Assembly: GCA_024680445.1 (NCBI GenBank)
Contig: JAILCJ010000017.1
Span: 1 to 7,177 of the forward strand
DNA: 7,177 bases
Source: Campylobacter sp.
GTDB taxonomy: Bacteria; Campylobacterota; Campylobacteria; Campylobacterales; Campylobacteraceae
Direction: 5' to 3'
The stretch's first letter is position 1; every line of letters starts with the position of its first letter. The notes under the pieces are model-generated. The model worked only from the letters and a program-made list of their open reading frames with translations. It was not told the origin of the DNA and made no database searches. This document shows positions 5,559-7,177 of the stretch, piece after piece. The position numbers were made by a program, and so were the translations under genes.

Positions 5559-7050
5559 GTTGAACGCTATTTGCTTGACTCATAGCATAACTACCTGATT
5601 GAGCAAGTATGTTATATTTTGAGAAGTTGGCTGATTCGCTAGCGAAGTCAACATCTCTGATTTGTGATTCAGCTGATTTAACATTAACTTGAGTAATAGT
5701 AATGTTATTTACAGTTGATTCAAGTTGATTTTGAACTGAACCAAGGTCTGAACGAATTTGGTCAAGTGTTAGTTGAGCAGATTCAGCGATATCCATAACT
5801 GCCATAGCACCATTAAGTGTCATAACACCAGCTGATTGGACACCAGCAGAATCAGAACCTACACGAGAAAAGCCCATTGCATCAGCTACAGCACCATCTA
5901 TAGAACCTTTGATTTGTCTCAAAGAAACAGAAGCAGATTGACCGCCACCAGCTGAGAAAGCATCGGCTTTTATTGCACCGCCAGCATCGCTAACATATAT
6001 ATCACGACCATCTAGTCTAACCAAATTTAGACGACCTACATAAGTTAAGCCGCCACTTAATGCATTACCTTGAGCACCAGTACCAGATGTATTGCCAAGA
6101 GCAGCTGTAGTGCCACTTGCAACTTCTAATTTTATACCACGACCATCTGTACTAGTTAAAACTAGTTTACCATCATTGGTAACAGAGGCTTGTATGCCAG
6201 TTTGGTCTTTAACGGCATTGATAGCATTTACCAAGGCACCATTGCCATCATTAGCTTCAACTGAGATATTGCCTATGGTAACACCATTGATTTGCAAACC
6301 TTTAAGTTCGCCTTTTGCAATAGAACTTGCCATAGTCCAAGTAACATCAGCAGTAGCACGAACACCTGTTTCATCAGATGCTTTGTTGATAGCTTCTGCA
6401 AGTTTACCAAGACCAGTATCGACACTAGTACTAATGGTAACAGAAGCGATATTGATAGTTCTTAGGCTATCTGCACTTTTAAAGCGAAGTTGAGATGTAC
6501 CAAAAGCTGAAATAACTTTTGAACTTTCAAATCTTGTAAGACCTATCTTATCAGAAGTTGTAGCACCGATAGATGCTTTTACTGTTTGATTTGAGTAAGC
6601 ACCGATTTGGAATTCTTTGTTATTGTAAGTTCCATCTAGCAATGTTTGACCATTATAAGATGTAGTGTTACCTATGTTATCAAGCTCTTCCATCAAGCGA
6701 GTAATGTCAGCTTGTAGTGAGCGACGTGATGTTGTTGTTTGACCATCTTGAGCAGATTGGGTTGCTTTAACTTTGATAGTGTCAAGTATAGCAAGTTGCT
6801 CGTTCATAGCTTTGTCAGCGACTTGGATGATACCGATAGCATCATTTGCATTGTTTATCGCTTGACCTAATGTGCTAGCTTGTGATCTAAGGCTATCGGC
6901 GATAGCCAAACCTGAAGCGTCATCTGCAGCCGAGTTGATTCTAAGGCCTGAACTAAGTTTGTTAAGTGAACCACTTATGTTCTTGTTGTTAGCAACACTG
7001 TTGGCATATGAATTCAACGCGTTGACGTTAGTGTTAATACGGAAACTCAT
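5533..7050 (-). CDS. flaA: Flagellin, major flagellar filament protein
   Basis: Structural subunit of the flagellar filament, exported by the flagellar type III apparatus, 505 residues. The conserved N-terminal D0/D1 region (about 1-175) opens with [13 protein letters not shown] and contains [20 protein letters not shown] (32-51). The C-terminal D1/D0 region (about 410-505) ends [10 protein letters not shown]. Between them lies a variable surface region with two flagellin hook IN-type segments (about 197-232 and 253-300). Residues 86-101 ([16 protein letters not shown]) are of the Campylobacter type that lacks the TLR5-recognised sequence. The ATG at 7050 is chosen for AAAGGA (7062-7057) and the family N-terminus; an in-frame TTG at 7077 would add nine residues in the leader. 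Only one flagellin gene is visible, although campylobacters often carry flaA and flaB in tandem. Glycosylation of the variable region is known in the genus but not visible here. Confidence 0.96.
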   Translation of the reverse strand: MSFRINTNVNALNSYANSVANNKNISGSLNKLSSGLRINSAADDASGLAIADSLRSQASTLGQAINNANDAIGIIQVADKAMNEQLAILDTIKVKATQSAQDGQTTTSRRSLQADITRLMEELDNIGNTTSYNGQTLLDGTYNNKEFQIGAYSNQTVKASIGATTSDKIGLTRFESSKVISAFGTSQLRFKSADSLRTINIASVTISTSVDTGLGKLAEAINKASDETGVRATADVTWTMASSIAKGELKGLQINGVTIGNISVEANDGNGALVNAINAVKDQTGIQASVTNDGKLVLTSTDGRGIKLEVASGTTAALGNTSGTGAQGNALSGGLTYVGRLNLVRLDGRDIYVSDAGGAIKADAFSAGGGQSASVSLRQIKGSIDGAVADAMGFSRVGSDSAGVQSAGVMTLNGAMAVMDIAESAQLTLDQIRSDLGSVQNQLESTVNNITITQVNVKSAESQIRDVDFASESANFSKYNILAQSGSYAMSQANSVQQNVMKLLQ

Positions 7051-7101
7051 TTTAAATCCTTTTAAGTTTATTTGCAACCTTTCCTTTGATTGCTTTAAAC
7101 C

Positions 7102-7128
7102 ATATCGGATAGTAAAAAAAAATTTTTA
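7102..7128 (-). promoter_or_regulatory. Sigma-28 (FliA) promoter of flagellin
   Basis: Read leftward, TAAAAATT (7128-7121) and CCGATAT (7108-7102) are separated by 12 bases, matching the sigma-28 consensus TAAAGTTT-N11-GCCGATAA in sequence and spacing. Transcription would start near 7094, giving a leader of about 45 nt. This places flagellin in the late flagellar class, as in other campylobacters. Confidence 0.85.
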
Positions 7129-7164
7129 TGTTTTTGCATAAAAAATTTAGTATTTTTTTTATTT

Positions 7165-7173
7165 TGATAAAAT
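7165..7173 (+). promoter_or_regulatory. Divergent extended -10 promoter for a gene beyond the window
   Basis: TGATAAAAT is an extended -10 element preceded by a T-rich tract (7151-7164), as in Campylobacter housekeeping promoters. It points right, away from flagellin, and its target lies outside the window. An AT-rich inverted repeat (7123-7130 with 7137-7144) lies between this and the flagellin -10 element and overlaps the sigma-28 -35 region. Confidence 0.5.
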
Positions 7174-7177
7174 CGCG

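Noticed and set aside
6092..6493. Rightward open frame inside flagellin
   Set aside because: It is antisense to a clearly recognised flagellin, with no initiation signals of its own.
5051..7077. Flagellin start at TTG 7077
   Set aside because: The extra nine residues lie in the leader, while ATG 7050 has a well-spaced AAAGGA and matches the family N-terminus.

Overview
The window comes from an AT-rich epsilonproteobacterium, most likely a Campylobacter. The evidence is a Campylobacter-type 5S rRNA, a Campylobacter-style flagellin behind a sigma-28 promoter, and a short exported ComEA-like protein. The species cannot be fixed from sequence alone.

Layout. Positions 1-240 hold the end of an rRNA operon: a 23S-5S spacer with a long perfect hairpin, then 5S rRNA. 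Positions 240-753 are AT-rich spacer with weak hairpins, one possible fossil reading frame and a promoter. From 754 to 4179 there is a tightly overlapped rightward three-gene phosphonate operon. It is followed by a poorly defined small reading frame (4217-4581) that may be a frameshifted fourth gene. Three hairpins (4600-4728) separate it from two leftward genes: a comEA-like gene with a very lysine-rich tail (5147-4737) and flagellin (7050-5533). The flagellin 3' end is repeated about two extra times downstream of its stop codon, before a clear intrinsic terminator. At the right edge there is a divergent promoter for a gene outside the window.

How the genes work together. The operon encodes PEP mutase fused to an N-terminal cytidylyltransferase, phosphonopyruvate decarboxylase, and an iron-type alcohol dehydrogenase. 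In sequence these would convert phosphoenolpyruvate to phosphonopyruvate, then phosphonoacetaldehyde, then 2-hydroxyethylphosphonate. The fused nucleotidyltransferase would plausibly make a CMP-phosphonate as an activated donor. No aminotransferase is present, so the route points to hydroxyethylphosphonate rather than 2-aminoethylphosphonate. No transferase that would attach the phosphonate to a glycan, lipid or protein is in the window. This is the most interesting system here: a compact, apparently complete supply line for an activated phosphonate beside an rRNA operon, with unknown acceptor.
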